From: Kiloniella litopenaei
GTDB lineage: Bacteria > Pseudomonadota > Alphaproteobacteria > Kiloniellales > Kiloniellaceae
NCBI RefSeq assembly: GCF_000982415.1
Contig: NZ_LANI01000005.1
Span: 268,336-332,335, forward strand
DNA length: 64,000 bases
Direction of reading: 5' to 3'
In this document: positions 35,917 through 43,793 of the stretch, piece by piece
Layout: every line of letters begins with the position of its first letter
Position numbering within the stretch: the stretch's first letter is position 1
The notes under the pieces: model-generated
What the model was told of the DNA's origin: nothing
Databases searched by the model: none
The model's input: only the letters and a program-made list of their open reading frames with translations
Translations under genes and position numbers: made by a program

Positions 35917-36759
35917 TTATCCACGTGCTGTTAGCTGTTTGGTTTCAACCAACTCGGTTAGCTTAACCAAAATATTCTTTAGATAAGGTCGCAGAACGGC
36001 TGCTTTTTCAGTGTCATAATCAAAGGGTATGTTTTCTTCTTTTAAATGTGTCCGCTGGGCGAGTTCCATTTGGATCGCGTGAATATCGTTGTGTGGCTGG
36101 CCATAGTGCCGGGTTGTCCAGCCGCCTTTGAAACGCGCGTTGAGAACCGTGTTGTATTCGGGCGCGTTATTGCAGATATCCCAAACACTTTTCTCAATCA
36201 TTCTGTCACAGGTTTCTCCATTGTTTGTGCCGATATTGAATTCGGGTAGCAAGCCGTCAAAAAGAAAGGGAATGGTCGATCTGATGGAGTGGCAGTCATA
36301 GAGAATTGCCACGCCATGGAGGTTGCGAACACGCTCTAGTTCGCTCTGTAGTGCGGCGTGATAGGGGGCGTGAAAGCTCTGACGGCGTTTTTCAATTTCT
36401 GCTTCATCCGGTTCGCAACCGTCTTTGTAGATCGGCTGATTGTCGAAATCCGTTACAGGGCAAAGGCTCGTCGTGTTTTGGCCGGGGTAAAGACTGATGC
36501 CGGCAGGGTCTCGGTTGGCATCAATGGCATAGCGATGAAAGTTTGCTTTGACGATTGTCACGTCAGGCAAGAGATCCGCGTAAAGCAAGTCAATATGCCA
36601 ATCCGTATCTGCCTGTTTTTTGCCGTTCGCGTTCAGCTTATCCAGAATTTTTTCGGGAAGCCAGGTTCCTGTGTGGGGCATGCCCAGTACAATCGGACTA
36701 GTCCCGCTGGTGATGGTTACCGGCGACACAGGCGTTTCGAAAGCAGAGGCAGACGGCAT
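35917..36759 (-). CDS. hutG: N-formylglutamate deformylase
   Basis: A 280-residue N-formylglutamate amidohydrolase. It releases formate and glutamate at the end of the five-step histidine degradation route. Supporting blocks are PIVLGMPHTGTWLPEKIL, ANFHRYAIDANRDPAGISLYPGQNTTSLCP and AILYDCHSIRSTIP, with probable zinc ligands in the His/Asp positions. It is divergent from hutF, whose product makes its substrate, across 93 bp that include a HutC-like palindrome. The gene order and operator indicate joint control by histidine breakdown products. Confidence 0.92.
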   Translation of the reverse strand: MPSASAFETPVSPVTITSGTSPIVLGMPHTGTWLPEKILDKLNANGKKQADTDWHIDLLYADLLPDVTIVKANFHRYAIDANRDPAGISLYPGQNTTSLCPVTDFDNQPIYKDGCEPDEAEIEKRRQSFHAPYHAALQSELERVRNLHGVAILYDCHSIRSTIPFLFDGLLPEFNIGTNNGETCDRMIEKSVWDICNNAPEYNTVLNARFKGGWTTRHYGQPHNDIHAIQMELAQRTHLKEENIPFDYDTEKAAVLRPYLKNILVKLTELVETKQLTARG

Positions 36760-36801
36760 GAGAAATACTCTTTCCTGACTTGATAAGATCTATCTTTATT
36801 G

Positions 36802-36821
36802 TATTATGTATGTACATAATA
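36802..36821. promoter_or_regulatory. HutC-like operator between hutG and hutF
   Basis: TATTATGTA, TG, TACATAATA: a perfect palindrome with 9-base arms around two bases. Its core resembles the TGTATnTACA-like sites bound by HutC repressors. It lies between divergent hutG and hutF, and hutC itself is in the hutF operon, so autorepression is expected. Confidence 0.7.
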
Positions 36822-36852
36822 TTTTGTCAAGCGGTGGCGAGGAGCAGAAAAA

Positions 36853-38235
36853 GTGAAGCATCTGTGGGCAGAACAGGCACTTACGCAAAGTGGATGGCAG
36901 TGGGATGTGCATGTCATCATTGGTGACGATGGGCGGATTGTTTCTGTGGAATCCGGTATTGCTGCTGACGCCCCTGTTGTTAAACAGGGGAATAAACTGG
37001 GCGTGCTTCTGCCTTCGCCGACAAACCTTCACAGTCATGCTTTCCAGCGGGCGATGGCGGGTATGACCGAAACCAGAGGTCCGGACCCAAAAGACAGTTT
37101 CTGGACCTGGCGCAAGCTGATGTATCGCTTTTTGGATCATCTCAGCCCGGATGATATTGAAGCAATTACAGCCTATATGCAGATGGAAATGCTGGAAGCG
37201 GGCTATGCAGCAGTTTGTGAATTCCACTATTTGCATCATCAGCCCGGTGGTGTGGCCTATGATGATATTGGGGAACTGTCCAACCGTGTTGTTGCGGCCT
37301 CAAAGGAAACGGGTATTGGTCTGACGCTTTTGCCTGTTCTTTATGAGCATGGTGGATGCGATGGCCGATCACTTGGGCCTGGACAGATCCGATTTGGTAA
37401 TACGCCTGATCGTTTCCAGAAGCTCTTTGAGGCGATAGCCAAAGAACTCAAAACATTACCAGATGATACCAAACTGGGGGTTGCCCCTCACTCGCTTCGG
37501 GCGGTCAGTCAGGACGGGATGCGTTTTGCGACAGGTCTCGCACCCACAGCCCCTCTTCACATGCATATTGCCGAACAAACGGCAGAGATTGAAGAAATTC
37601 AATCAGCTTGGGGCAAACGTCCTGTGGAATGGTTGTTGGAAAATCATTCTGTGGATGAGCGTTGGTGCCTGATACACTGTACCCATATGGAACCACACGA
37701 AACAGAAGGTTTGGCGCGGACAAATGCTGTTGCAGGTCTCTGTCCGATTACTGAATCCAGTTTAGGGGATGGGATTTTTGATGGCGTTCGTTATGTGAAT
37801 TCTGGTGGACGTTTTGGTGTTGGTTCTGATTCCAACATACGTATCTCGCTTTCGGAAGAGCTTCGGACGCTGGAATATTCTCAGCGCCTTCGTGATCGAG
37901 GGCGGGCCGTGTTTGCGACGAAAGAAAAGTCAACAGGCCGGGTTTTGATGGATGCTGTAGTCGCGGGGGGAGCACAGGCCGGACAGCGTGAATCCGGGGC
38001 CATTGCTGTTGGCCAACGCGCAGATCTCTTTGCGCTTGATATGGAGTCTGTTGATCTGTTGGGTAAAGAAGGTGACGCCATTCTTGATAGCTATATTTTT
38101 GCGGGTGATGACAAAATGATCACCGATGTCTGGTCAGCTGGCCGTCATCTGGTAAAAGAAGGACATCATACCAAGCGGGATAGGATCGTAACCCGGTATA
38201 AAAAAACCATGATGTCACTAAAGGACCGGATTTGA
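36853..38235 (+). CDS. hutF: Formimidoylglutamate deiminase
   Basis: A 460-residue amidohydrolase-superfamily enzyme. It converts N-formimidoylglutamate to N-formylglutamate and ammonia. Family blocks are the metal site NLHSHAFQRAMAGMTE, HMHIAEQTAEIEE, LIHCTHMEPHETEG and GVGSDSNIRISLSEELRTLEYSQRL. The GTG start at 36853 has GAGGAG about ten bases upstream. Its stop overlaps the hutC start (TTGA). hutH, hutU and hutI are not in the window and must lie elsewhere for the pathway to be complete. Confidence 0.95.
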   Translation: MKHLWAEQALTQSGWQWDVHVIIGDDGRIVSVESGIAADAPVVKQGNKLGVLLPSPTNLHSHAFQRAMAGMTETRGPDPKDSFWTWRKLMYRFLDHLSPDDIEAITAYMQMEMLEAGYAAVCEFHYLHHQPGGVAYDDIGELSNRVVAASKETGIGLTLLPVLYEHGGCDGRSLGPGQIRFGNTPDRFQKLFEAIAKELKTLPDDTKLGVAPHSLRAVSQDGMRFATGLAPTAPLHMHIAEQTAEIEEIQSAWGKRPVEWLLENHSVDERWCLIHCTHMEPHETEGLARTNAVAGLCPITESSLGDGIFDGVRYVNSGGRFGVGSDSNIRISLSEELRTLEYSQRLRDRGRAVFATKEKSTGRVLMDAVVAGGAQAGQRESGAIAVGQRADLFALDMESVDLLGKEGDAILDSYIFAGDDKMITDVWSAGRHLVKEGHHTKRDRIVTRYKKTMMSLKDRI

Positions 38236-38933
38236 CTATATCAGAGATCAACAGTTGGCAAAGCGTTAAAGCCGAAGTTATGCGCCGGATACTTGAACGT
38301 ATTTGGTTACCTGGCGATATGATTCCCAATGAAATTGATCTCGCCGAAGAATTTGGCTGTGCACGGGCGACGGTTAATCGGGCGATGCGTGCGTTAGCCG
38401 AGGAAGGTCTGTTGGAACGTCGTCGTAAGGCGGGAACCCGTGTGGCCTTGAATCCGATCCGCAAGGCAACACTGGAAATCCCGATTACAAGGTTGGAAGT
38501 TGAGCAGCGTGGATGGGCTTGGCGGCACAGTGTTTTGGAAAGAGCAGAGACACTACCGCCTGTGAGTGTGGCAAGTCGCTTGGGTCTTTCAGATGACGTC
38601 GAAATGTTACATGTTCGTAGCTTGCATTATGCTGATAACCATCCCTTTCTTTACGAAGATCGTTGGGTAAACCTTTCCGAAGTTGCAGCTATTCGGGATG
38701 TAAATTTGCAAGCGATTGATGCAAACGAATGGTTGGTCCAGAACACGCCTTTGACAAAAGGTGATATTTCCTTCTCTGCAGCAAATGCAACAAAGCAGGA
38801 AGCCGAGCTGTTACAGACAAGCGAAGGTGAAGCCATTTTTGTCATAGACCGGACAACATGGAATGGTGATATTCCGGTAACAATTGTTCGCTTGGCTTAT
38901 ACACCGGGTTATCGCATGCACACTGAGATCTGA
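38232..38933 (+). CDS. hutC: Histidine utilization repressor, GntR family
   Basis: A 233-residue GntR/HutC regulator. The N-terminal winged helix (SWQSVKAEVMRRILERIWLPGDMIPNE, then CARATVNRAMRALAEEGLLERRRKAGTRV) binds DNA. The C-terminal UTRA domain, with FLYEDRWVNLSEV and TIVRLAYTPGYRM, senses urocanate in studied homologues. The start is a TTG overlapping the hutF stop by four bases, so it is made in step with HutF. Its probable target is the palindrome at 36802. The stop codon lies inside a triple 15-bp repeat. Confidence 0.93.
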   Translation: MTISEINSWQSVKAEVMRRILERIWLPGDMIPNEIDLAEEFGCARATVNRAMRALAEEGLLERRRKAGTRVALNPIRKATLEIPITRLEVEQRGWAWRHSVLERAETLPPVSVASRLGLSDDVEMLHVRSLHYADNHPFLYEDRWVNLSEVAAIRDVNLQAIDANEWLVQNTPLTKGDISFSAANATKQEAELLQTSEGEAIFVIDRTTWNGDIPVTIVRLAYTPGYRMHTEI

Positions 38934-38970
38934 GCGATTTATACCTAGGTAATTTATATCTGAGTGATTT
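38926..38970 (+). repeat. Three imperfect 15-bp units over the hutC stop codon
   Basis: Units start at 38926, 38941 and 38956. Each has the form ATMYCTRRGYRATTT with an A-rich start and a common ATTT end. Units one and three agree at 12 or more of 15 positions. The first contains the hutC TGA. Confidence 0.7.
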
Positions 38971-38973
38971 TCT

Positions 38974-38992
38974 GTGACATTCTGTCACTTTG
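38974..38992 (+). terminator. Small hairpin after hutC
   Basis: GTGACA and TGTCAC pair around TTC, followed by TTTGTCGTTT. The stem is only six base pairs, so termination is likely weak. Confidence 0.35.
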
Positions 38993-39058
38993 TCGTTTGT
39001 TGATCGCGTTCTTATTTTAGCGGGTATTATATACCTGACTAAAATACTGCGAGAATAG

Positions 39059-39376
39059 ATGACAGATATAACAGCGCAAAAATTGTCTTCTGGAATAACG
39101 GATAAGCAAGCATCTGATGAACCCAAGATTTTTCGGTTGATTTATGCTGTGCCGTTTATTGGTTCATTTTTCAAGGAGTTGCTGGACCCCAACTCGGATG
39201 CGACGTTGTATTTTTTACTGAACGTGGTTTTGCTGTGGATTTTCAGCGGGGCTTTCTGGGGGATTCAAGGCGTGTTTGCCGTGGCTTTAGGGCTTGTACC
39301 TGTCATGTTTATCGTCATTCTACGAATAACGCTTGGAAAAGTACCTGTTTCCGAGGCTGGGGATGAAACATTATAA
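39059..39376 (+). CDS. Small predicted membrane protein of unknown function
   Basis: I do not recognise this 105-residue protein. It has a hydrophilic N-terminus of about 45 residues, then two hydrophobic stretches, LYFLLNVVLLWIFSGAFWG and VFAVALGLVPVMFIVILRI, predicted as two membrane helices, and a short acidic tail. It stands alone between hutC and the convergent desulfurase-like gene. The ribosome site before the ATG is modest (GAGAAT). The length, the two clear helices and an inverted repeat just after the stop support a real gene. Confidence 0.55.
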   Translation: MTDITAQKLSSGITDKQASDEPKIFRLIYAVPFIGSFFKELLDPNSDATLYFLLNVVLLWIFSGAFWGIQGVFAVALGLVPVMFIVILRITLGKVPVSEAGDETL

Positions 39377-39382
39377 TGAACA

Positions 39383-39415
39383 AACACTCTGCCGGAATTA
39401 TTTCGACAGAGTGTT
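39383..39415. terminator. Inverted repeat between convergent genes
   Basis: AACACTCTG and CAGAGTGTT form a 9-bp stem around 15 bases. It lies between the small membrane-protein gene and the convergent desulfurase-like gene. A short T run is present only on the minus strand. Confidence 0.5.
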
Positions 39416-39439
39416 CATCATTAATCGCAGAAATTTACG

Positions 39440-39481
39440 ACCGTTATTATATAATTTATAACTGTTATCATATAAATGATC
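39440..39481 (-). repeat. Imperfect 21-bp tandem repeat
   Basis: Two adjacent A+T-rich 21-base units (39440-39460 and 39461-39481) share 16 of 21 bases around GTTATnATATAA. They end eight bases before the 3' end of the desulfurase-like gene. Confidence 0.6.
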
Positions 39482-39489
39482 AGGACTAT

Positions 39490-40716
39490 TTATAACACCT
39501 GATCAAGTGCCTTGAGCAGCTTTTGAATGTCGTCGGGGCTGGTGTAATGAACAAAAGAAACCCGCAGGGCGCCAGCTTCCGGGGCCAGATTTATTCCTTC
39601 AAACAGTCGATAGGAATAGAAGTGTCCACCAGCAGCCATAATGCCATGTTTGGATAGCTTTTCTGCAACGGACCGGCCATCCTGTTTGGTAACTACCGAA
39701 ATGGTTGGTGCTCTTTCTTCCGGTTTGTCCGGGCCAAGAAGACGTAAATCATTTCGACCTCTGATATATTCAAGCAAGGGAGCCATCAGGGCTTGTTCCT
39801 GTGCCTGGAAAAGATCGTGTACATCCTGTCCCCGTTTTGCCGGGGTTGCTTCCTGGTCAAAGTGATGTGCGTGCACGGCATCAAAGTATTCTGTAATGCC
39901 GCTGGATGCCGCAACTTGAGCATGATCAGGTCCAGCAGGCACAAAGCGCTTGTGGGCAAGGTCTTTGTTAAAGAAATGCCCCTGATAGGCTAACATATCC
40001 CTTGTTTCCTGACGAATGACCATGAGGCCCTGATGCGGGCCATAGGTTTTATAGAGGGAGAAAAGATAGACGTCTGCGCCAAGAGCCGTCACATCGGGGA
40101 AACCATGCCCGGCATAGGAAACACCATCGACAACAACCTTTGCGCCAACCGCATGTGCACGTGTGGAAATTTCGGCAACGGGGTTCACGTGGGCAATGAT
40201 ATTTGAGCAGTGGGGAAAGGTGACAAGGCGCGTTTTGTCGTTCAGTAAATTATCGAGATCAGTAAGATTCAGATAGCCGCTTTCCGGATCAACACGCCAC
40301 TCTCTGACAATAATTCCACTGTCTGCCAACCTGCGCCAGACGCCGGAGTTCGCTTCGTGGTCCTGATTGGTGACGATGATTTCATCACCCTGTTGCATGG
40401 TGGCGCGAAAAGCTTGTGCCAATACATAGGTATTCTGACTTGTGGATGGTCCCAGATCAATTTCAGCTTCGGAAACGTTGAGATAGGCGGCAAGATTGAC
40501 AAGGGCCTGATCCATTTCCTGCCCGGCTGTCTCGGATGCAGGAAAGGGGTGATAGGGTTGTAGTTTTGTTTTCCGATAATAATTGTTCAAGCGGTCAATA
40601 ACCTGATGACAGGCATAGGAACCACCTGCATTTTCAAAAAAAGACCAGTTTTCAAGCGAGGGTTCTTTAAATGCAGGGAACTGAGATCGAACAAAATCAA
40701 GGTCTAATGTTGTCAT
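39490..40716 (-). CDS. Cysteine desulfurase-like PLP enzyme (class V aminotransferase)
   Basis: A 408-residue class V aminotransferase of the cysteine desulfurase-like subgroup (TIGR01976 type). It starts with FENAGGSYACHQVIDRL and has TSQNTYVLAQAFRATM for cofactor phosphate, DGVSYAGHGFPDVTALGADVYLFSLYKTYGPHQG with the PLP lysine, and the C-terminal LRVSFVHYTSPDDI. I see no obvious catalytic cysteine loop like that of IscS or SufS, and no ISC or SUF gene lies beside it. Desulfurase activity is therefore unproven, and it may act on another amino acid. It has its own transcription unit and is divergent from the PAS kinase gene. Confidence 0.82.
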   Translation of the reverse strand: MTTLDLDFVRSQFPAFKEPSLENWSFFENAGGSYACHQVIDRLNNYYRKTKLQPYHPFPASETAGQEMDQALVNLAAYLNVSEAEIDLGPSTSQNTYVLAQAFRATMQQGDEIIVTNQDHEANSGVWRRLADSGIIVREWRVDPESGYLNLTDLDNLLNDKTRLVTFPHCSNIIAHVNPVAEISTRAHAVGAKVVVDGVSYAGHGFPDVTALGADVYLFSLYKTYGPHQGLMVIRQETRDMLAYQGHFFNKDLAHKRFVPAGPDHAQVAASSGITEYFDAVHAHHFDQEATPAKRGQDVHDLFQAQEQALMAPLLEYIRGRNDLRLLGPDKPEERAPTISVVTKQDGRSVAEKLSKHGIMAAGGHFYSYRLFEGINLAPEAGALRVSFVHYTSPDDIQKLLKALDQVL

Positions 40717-40989
40717 GGGCGCTATATGTCTCTTTATCTTGGGTTATTAAGTGCCTGAATTATATTAATCGTGGCTTTATGGTGTGACTGCCGGATTGCC
40801 GACAGAAAGGGATGGGGGCTATCTAGGACAGAAGCATAAAAAAACAGTGTTCTGTCTGTTATGTAACTCTGTTTTAAGGGGCAGGGTCAAGCACCACTTT
40901 GAGGCGAAACGAAATTTTAAGAGTTTATTGCTTATCTTGAATAATTAAGGCTGATAAACAAGCCTCATGATATTTTCGGGGTCAACTGT

Positions 40990-42666
40990 ATGGGGAAACA
41001 TAAGGGAACTGAGGCAGAACTTTCTGCAGAGTATTCCAGTCCGCTTTATTTACCAAATCAGGCTGTTGCTTTTTTTGATGGCGACCACAGGTTGATCGGC
41101 TGTGATGATGACTTTCAAAAACTTCTGGGGCTTGGCCAAAGTCATGTTGAGAATGATACCCCTTTAAATGATATCCTTTTGAACTGCATTAATAACGATG
41201 TACGTGTTGCCGCAAAGGAATGTGGCGCCCAAATTCTGGATGAATGGCTTTATTTTATGGGAATTGGTCAACCCGTTGTTTTCCAGAAACCAAACTTGGA
41301 ATTAATCCAAATTCGTATGGCTCGATTGAACAATGGAAGCCTTTCCGTCGTGGTCACTGATGCGTCATCCAGCCTGATGGGGGATGTGATTGCCATTGCG
41401 GGACAATTAAAGACTGTTGTTGAAAATATTACCCAGGGGATATCGCTTTTTGATCGTAACTGTAACCTCGTCTTGTGTAATCAACGCTTTCTTGAATTGA
41501 TGGATTTCCCGGAAGAGTTAGGAAAACCGGGTACATCAATGGCAGAGCTTTTCCGTTTTAACGCTGAAAGGGGAGAGTATGGGCCGGGCGATGTTGATCA
41601 TCAGGTTCATGAACGAATGGCGTTAGCCTTTAAGTTTGAGCCCCATCAATTTGAACGAACACGAACGGATGGAACTGTCGTAGAGGTCTGCGGGAACCCG
41701 CTTCAAGATGGGTTTGTAACGACTTATAGCGATATAACCGTTCAAAAAAGGTTTGCCGAAGCCTTGGAAGAGTCCAACCAGAGCCTTGAAAGGCGGGTTA
41801 AACAGCGTACCGCAGAGCTGCAGGAAGAACTACAAACCCGTATTAAGACAGAAGAACAGTTGCGGAGCGCAGTTAGTAAAGAACAGCTTGCCAGCCGAAG
41901 TAAAAATGAATTTTTGGCGAATATGAGCCATGAACTTCGAACGCCCTTAAACTGTATTATTGGCTTTTCAGAGTTACTCAAAAATGAGTCCTTTGGTCCT
42001 TTGGGGCAGGACAGGTACAAAGATTATTGTCAGGATATCAATAACGCCGGTGTGCATTTGCTTGAGGTCTTAAACGATATTCTGGATGTTTCCAAACTTG
42101 AATCCGGGGATGTGGATCTTCTTGAGACAGAAGTGGATCTGTCTGTCGTAATTGAATCGTCTGTTGCAATGTTGTCGAACAAGGCAGCCAGTTATAATAT
42201 TTCAATAAAGACAGAAGTCCCTGATGATTTACCTTATCTCTTCGCAGATGCCCGCAGGGTTAAGCAGATGCTGATCAACTTGCTTTCTAATGCAGTTAAA
42301 TTTTCCGGTAAAGCGGGGGATGTAATTGTCTCTGCAAGTGGAAACAAAAATGATGGAATATGTTTGTCGATTGCTGATAAAGGGATCGGGATAAGCAAAG
42401 AAAATCTTGCCAAGGTTATGGATCCGTTTCAGCAAGTCAGTGAGGCGTTGACACGAGATCATGAAGGAACCGGATTGGGGCTTCATATTGTAAAGTCCCT
42501 GATCGAGCTGCATGGCGGCTATGTTACTATCGATAGTGAGTTGGGTGTTGGAACAAATGTTTGTGTCTACTTTCCCCAAGAACGAAGTATTGATCGGGCA
42601 TTTATCAAAAACAACAAAAGCAAAAAGAGTGCAGCAATCAGTCACGATAACCGATCGCTGCACTAA
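40990..42666 (+). CDS. PAS-domain sensor histidine kinase
   Basis: A 558-residue kinase with no membrane helix, so probably cytoplasmic. An N-terminal PAS-like part (about 20-130) is followed by a PAS-7-type domain, QGISLFDRNCNLVLCNQRFLELM (about residues 150-260). Next come a coiled coil (about 265-300) and the H-box NMSHELRTPLNCIIGFSELL, with a normal histidine. The ATPase domain has LINLLSNAVKFS, DKGIGIS and GTGLGLHIVKSL. No receiver domain or response regulator gene is near, so the partner is unknown. The 3' end contains an inverted repeat AGTGCAGC/GCTGCACT overlapping the stop. Confidence 0.88.
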   Translation: MGKHKGTEAELSAEYSSPLYLPNQAVAFFDGDHRLIGCDDDFQKLLGLGQSHVENDTPLNDILLNCINNDVRVAAKECGAQILDEWLYFMGIGQPVVFQKPNLELIQIRMARLNNGSLSVVVTDASSSLMGDVIAIAGQLKTVVENITQGISLFDRNCNLVLCNQRFLELMDFPEELGKPGTSMAELFRFNAERGEYGPGDVDHQVHERMALAFKFEPHQFERTRTDGTVVEVCGNPLQDGFVTTYSDITVQKRFAEALEESNQSLERRVKQRTAELQEELQTRIKTEEQLRSAVSKEQLASRSKNEFLANMSHELRTPLNCIIGFSELLKNESFGPLGQDRYKDYCQDINNAGVHLLEVLNDILDVSKLESGDVDLLETEVDLSVVIESSVAMLSNKAASYNISIKTEVPDDLPYLFADARRVKQMLINLLSNAVKFSGKAGDVIVSASGNKNDGICLSIADKGIGISKENLAKVMDPFQQVSEALTRDHEGTGLGLHIVKSLIELHGGYVTIDSELGVGTNVCVYFPQERSIDRAFIKNNKSKKSAAISHDNRSLH

Positions 42667-42704
42667 TAGGCTTTATGCTGTTCTGTGCTCTAGTTATTTA
42701 TTCT

Positions 42705-43667
42705 TTAGCCTGTAAATTTAACTGTGGACTGACGCTCTCTGTTTACAAATAGCTGTGTTACATCTGGTCTTGAATAGTGTCCGGCGGGGTCAAAGTTCTG
42801 ACGCTCTCTTCGGACCAGTTTATGGTCTATGGTTGCCACAGCCAGACGTTCTTCACCAATAATCGGTTCGATAACCCACTTGCCATCCGGCCCCATCAGA
42901 CAGCTACCGCCATTGGCCAGAAAACCTGTATTCTCCCCGGCTCTGATCAGATCGGCATGGGGGATGTCGTCGGTGATGTCTTCCACGCGCATCAGGCCAC
43001 AGACAAACATTGTATAGGACCGGGATTCCTTGGCGATAAAACCGGGCAAGTCATGGGTATTGTGATCGCCGCCGGGCCAACAGGAAAAATGAAGATCTTC
43101 CCCCTGTGCATAGAGCGAGGCACGGGCCAGCGGCATCCAGTTTTCCCAGCAATTCAGACCGCCAACGGTGAACTCGCCAAGTGTATGGGTGCGCAGGCCG
43201 TGGCCATCACCGGGTGCCCAGGCCAAACGCTCTTCATATGTTGGCATCAGTTTGCGATGAACAGAACCTATTCGCCCCTGCTTGTCGATATAAACGAGAG
43301 TGCAATAGAGGCTGTGTCCGGCCCGATCAAGGGGGCGCTCCATTATCCCGACATAGACGGCAATTCCTCGGGCTTTTGCCGTTTCACAGACGGATGCAAG
43401 ATCGCCGCGTTCAATACAGACACCTTCGTCCAGATATCTGGCGTGGATTTCCTTTTGGATGTCATTGTTAAAGCGCGCACCATCGGTCCGGTCGAGCCAA
43501 AAGGGATAACCGGGGGCCAGGGCCTCGCCGAAACCAACGAGATCACAGCCCTGATCTGCGGCCTGGTTAATATAGGTGATAATTTTCTCAAGCGTTGCTT
43601 CACGGTTGAGCCATACGGGGGTGATCTGGGCAAGTCCAACGGTCAGAAGGTCTTTATTGGCTGACAT
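42705..43667 (-). CDS. Nitrilase-family carbon-nitrogen hydrolase
   Basis: A 320-residue nitrilase-superfamily enzyme of branch 1 type. The catalytic Glu-Lys-Cys triad sits in GFGEALAPGYPFWL, SVHRKLMPTYEERLAWAPG and GLNCWENWMPLARASLY, with a following HFSCWPGG-type block typical of true nitrilases that make carboxylic acid and ammonia from nitriles. The substrate is unknown. The ATG at 43667 has GGAG seven bases upstream. That ribosome site lies inside a perfect 9-bp inverted repeat (43672-43704), so initiation may be regulated. It is convergent with the PAS kinase gene. Confidence 0.88.
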   Translation of the reverse strand: MSANKDLLTVGLAQITPVWLNREATLEKIITYINQAADQGCDLVGFGEALAPGYPFWLDRTDGARFNNDIQKEIHARYLDEGVCIERGDLASVCETAKARGIAVYVGIMERPLDRAGHSLYCTLVYIDKQGRIGSVHRKLMPTYEERLAWAPGDGHGLRTHTLGEFTVGGLNCWENWMPLARASLYAQGEDLHFSCWPGGDHNTHDLPGFIAKESRSYTMFVCGLMRVEDITDDIPHADLIRAGENTGFLANGGSCLMGPDGKWVIEPIIGEERLAVATIDHKLVRRERQNFDPAGHYSRPDVTQLFVNRERQSTVKFTG

Positions 43668-43671
43668 AGAA

Positions 43672-43704
43672 TAACTCCGGATAAAACGAATTTACCCGGA
43701 GTTA
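43672..43704 (-). promoter_or_regulatory. Inverted repeat enclosing the nitrilase ribosome site
   Basis: TAACTCCGG and CCGGAGTTA are perfect 9-base arms around 15 bases. On the minus strand the second arm carries GGAG, seven bases before the nitrilase ATG. In RNA the hairpin would hide the Shine-Dalgarno site; as DNA it could be an operator. Confidence 0.6.
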
Positions 43705-43793
43705 AGCACGCATATTTTTGTGGATCAAAGCCTGATCCATAGTGGAGTTATCTTTACCGCAAGAATGTGAAAACAATGGCTAAGGGCGGTTAA

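Noticed and set aside
42628..42664. Inverted repeat AGTGCAGC/GCTGCACT at the end of the PAS kinase gene
   Set aside because: The 21-base loop and lack of a T run argue against a terminator, and nothing else supports a function.
42777..43664. Long plus-strand frame opposite the nitrilase gene
   Set aside because: It mirrors a gene with a full catalytic triad and good ribosome site. The antisense protein has no family features.
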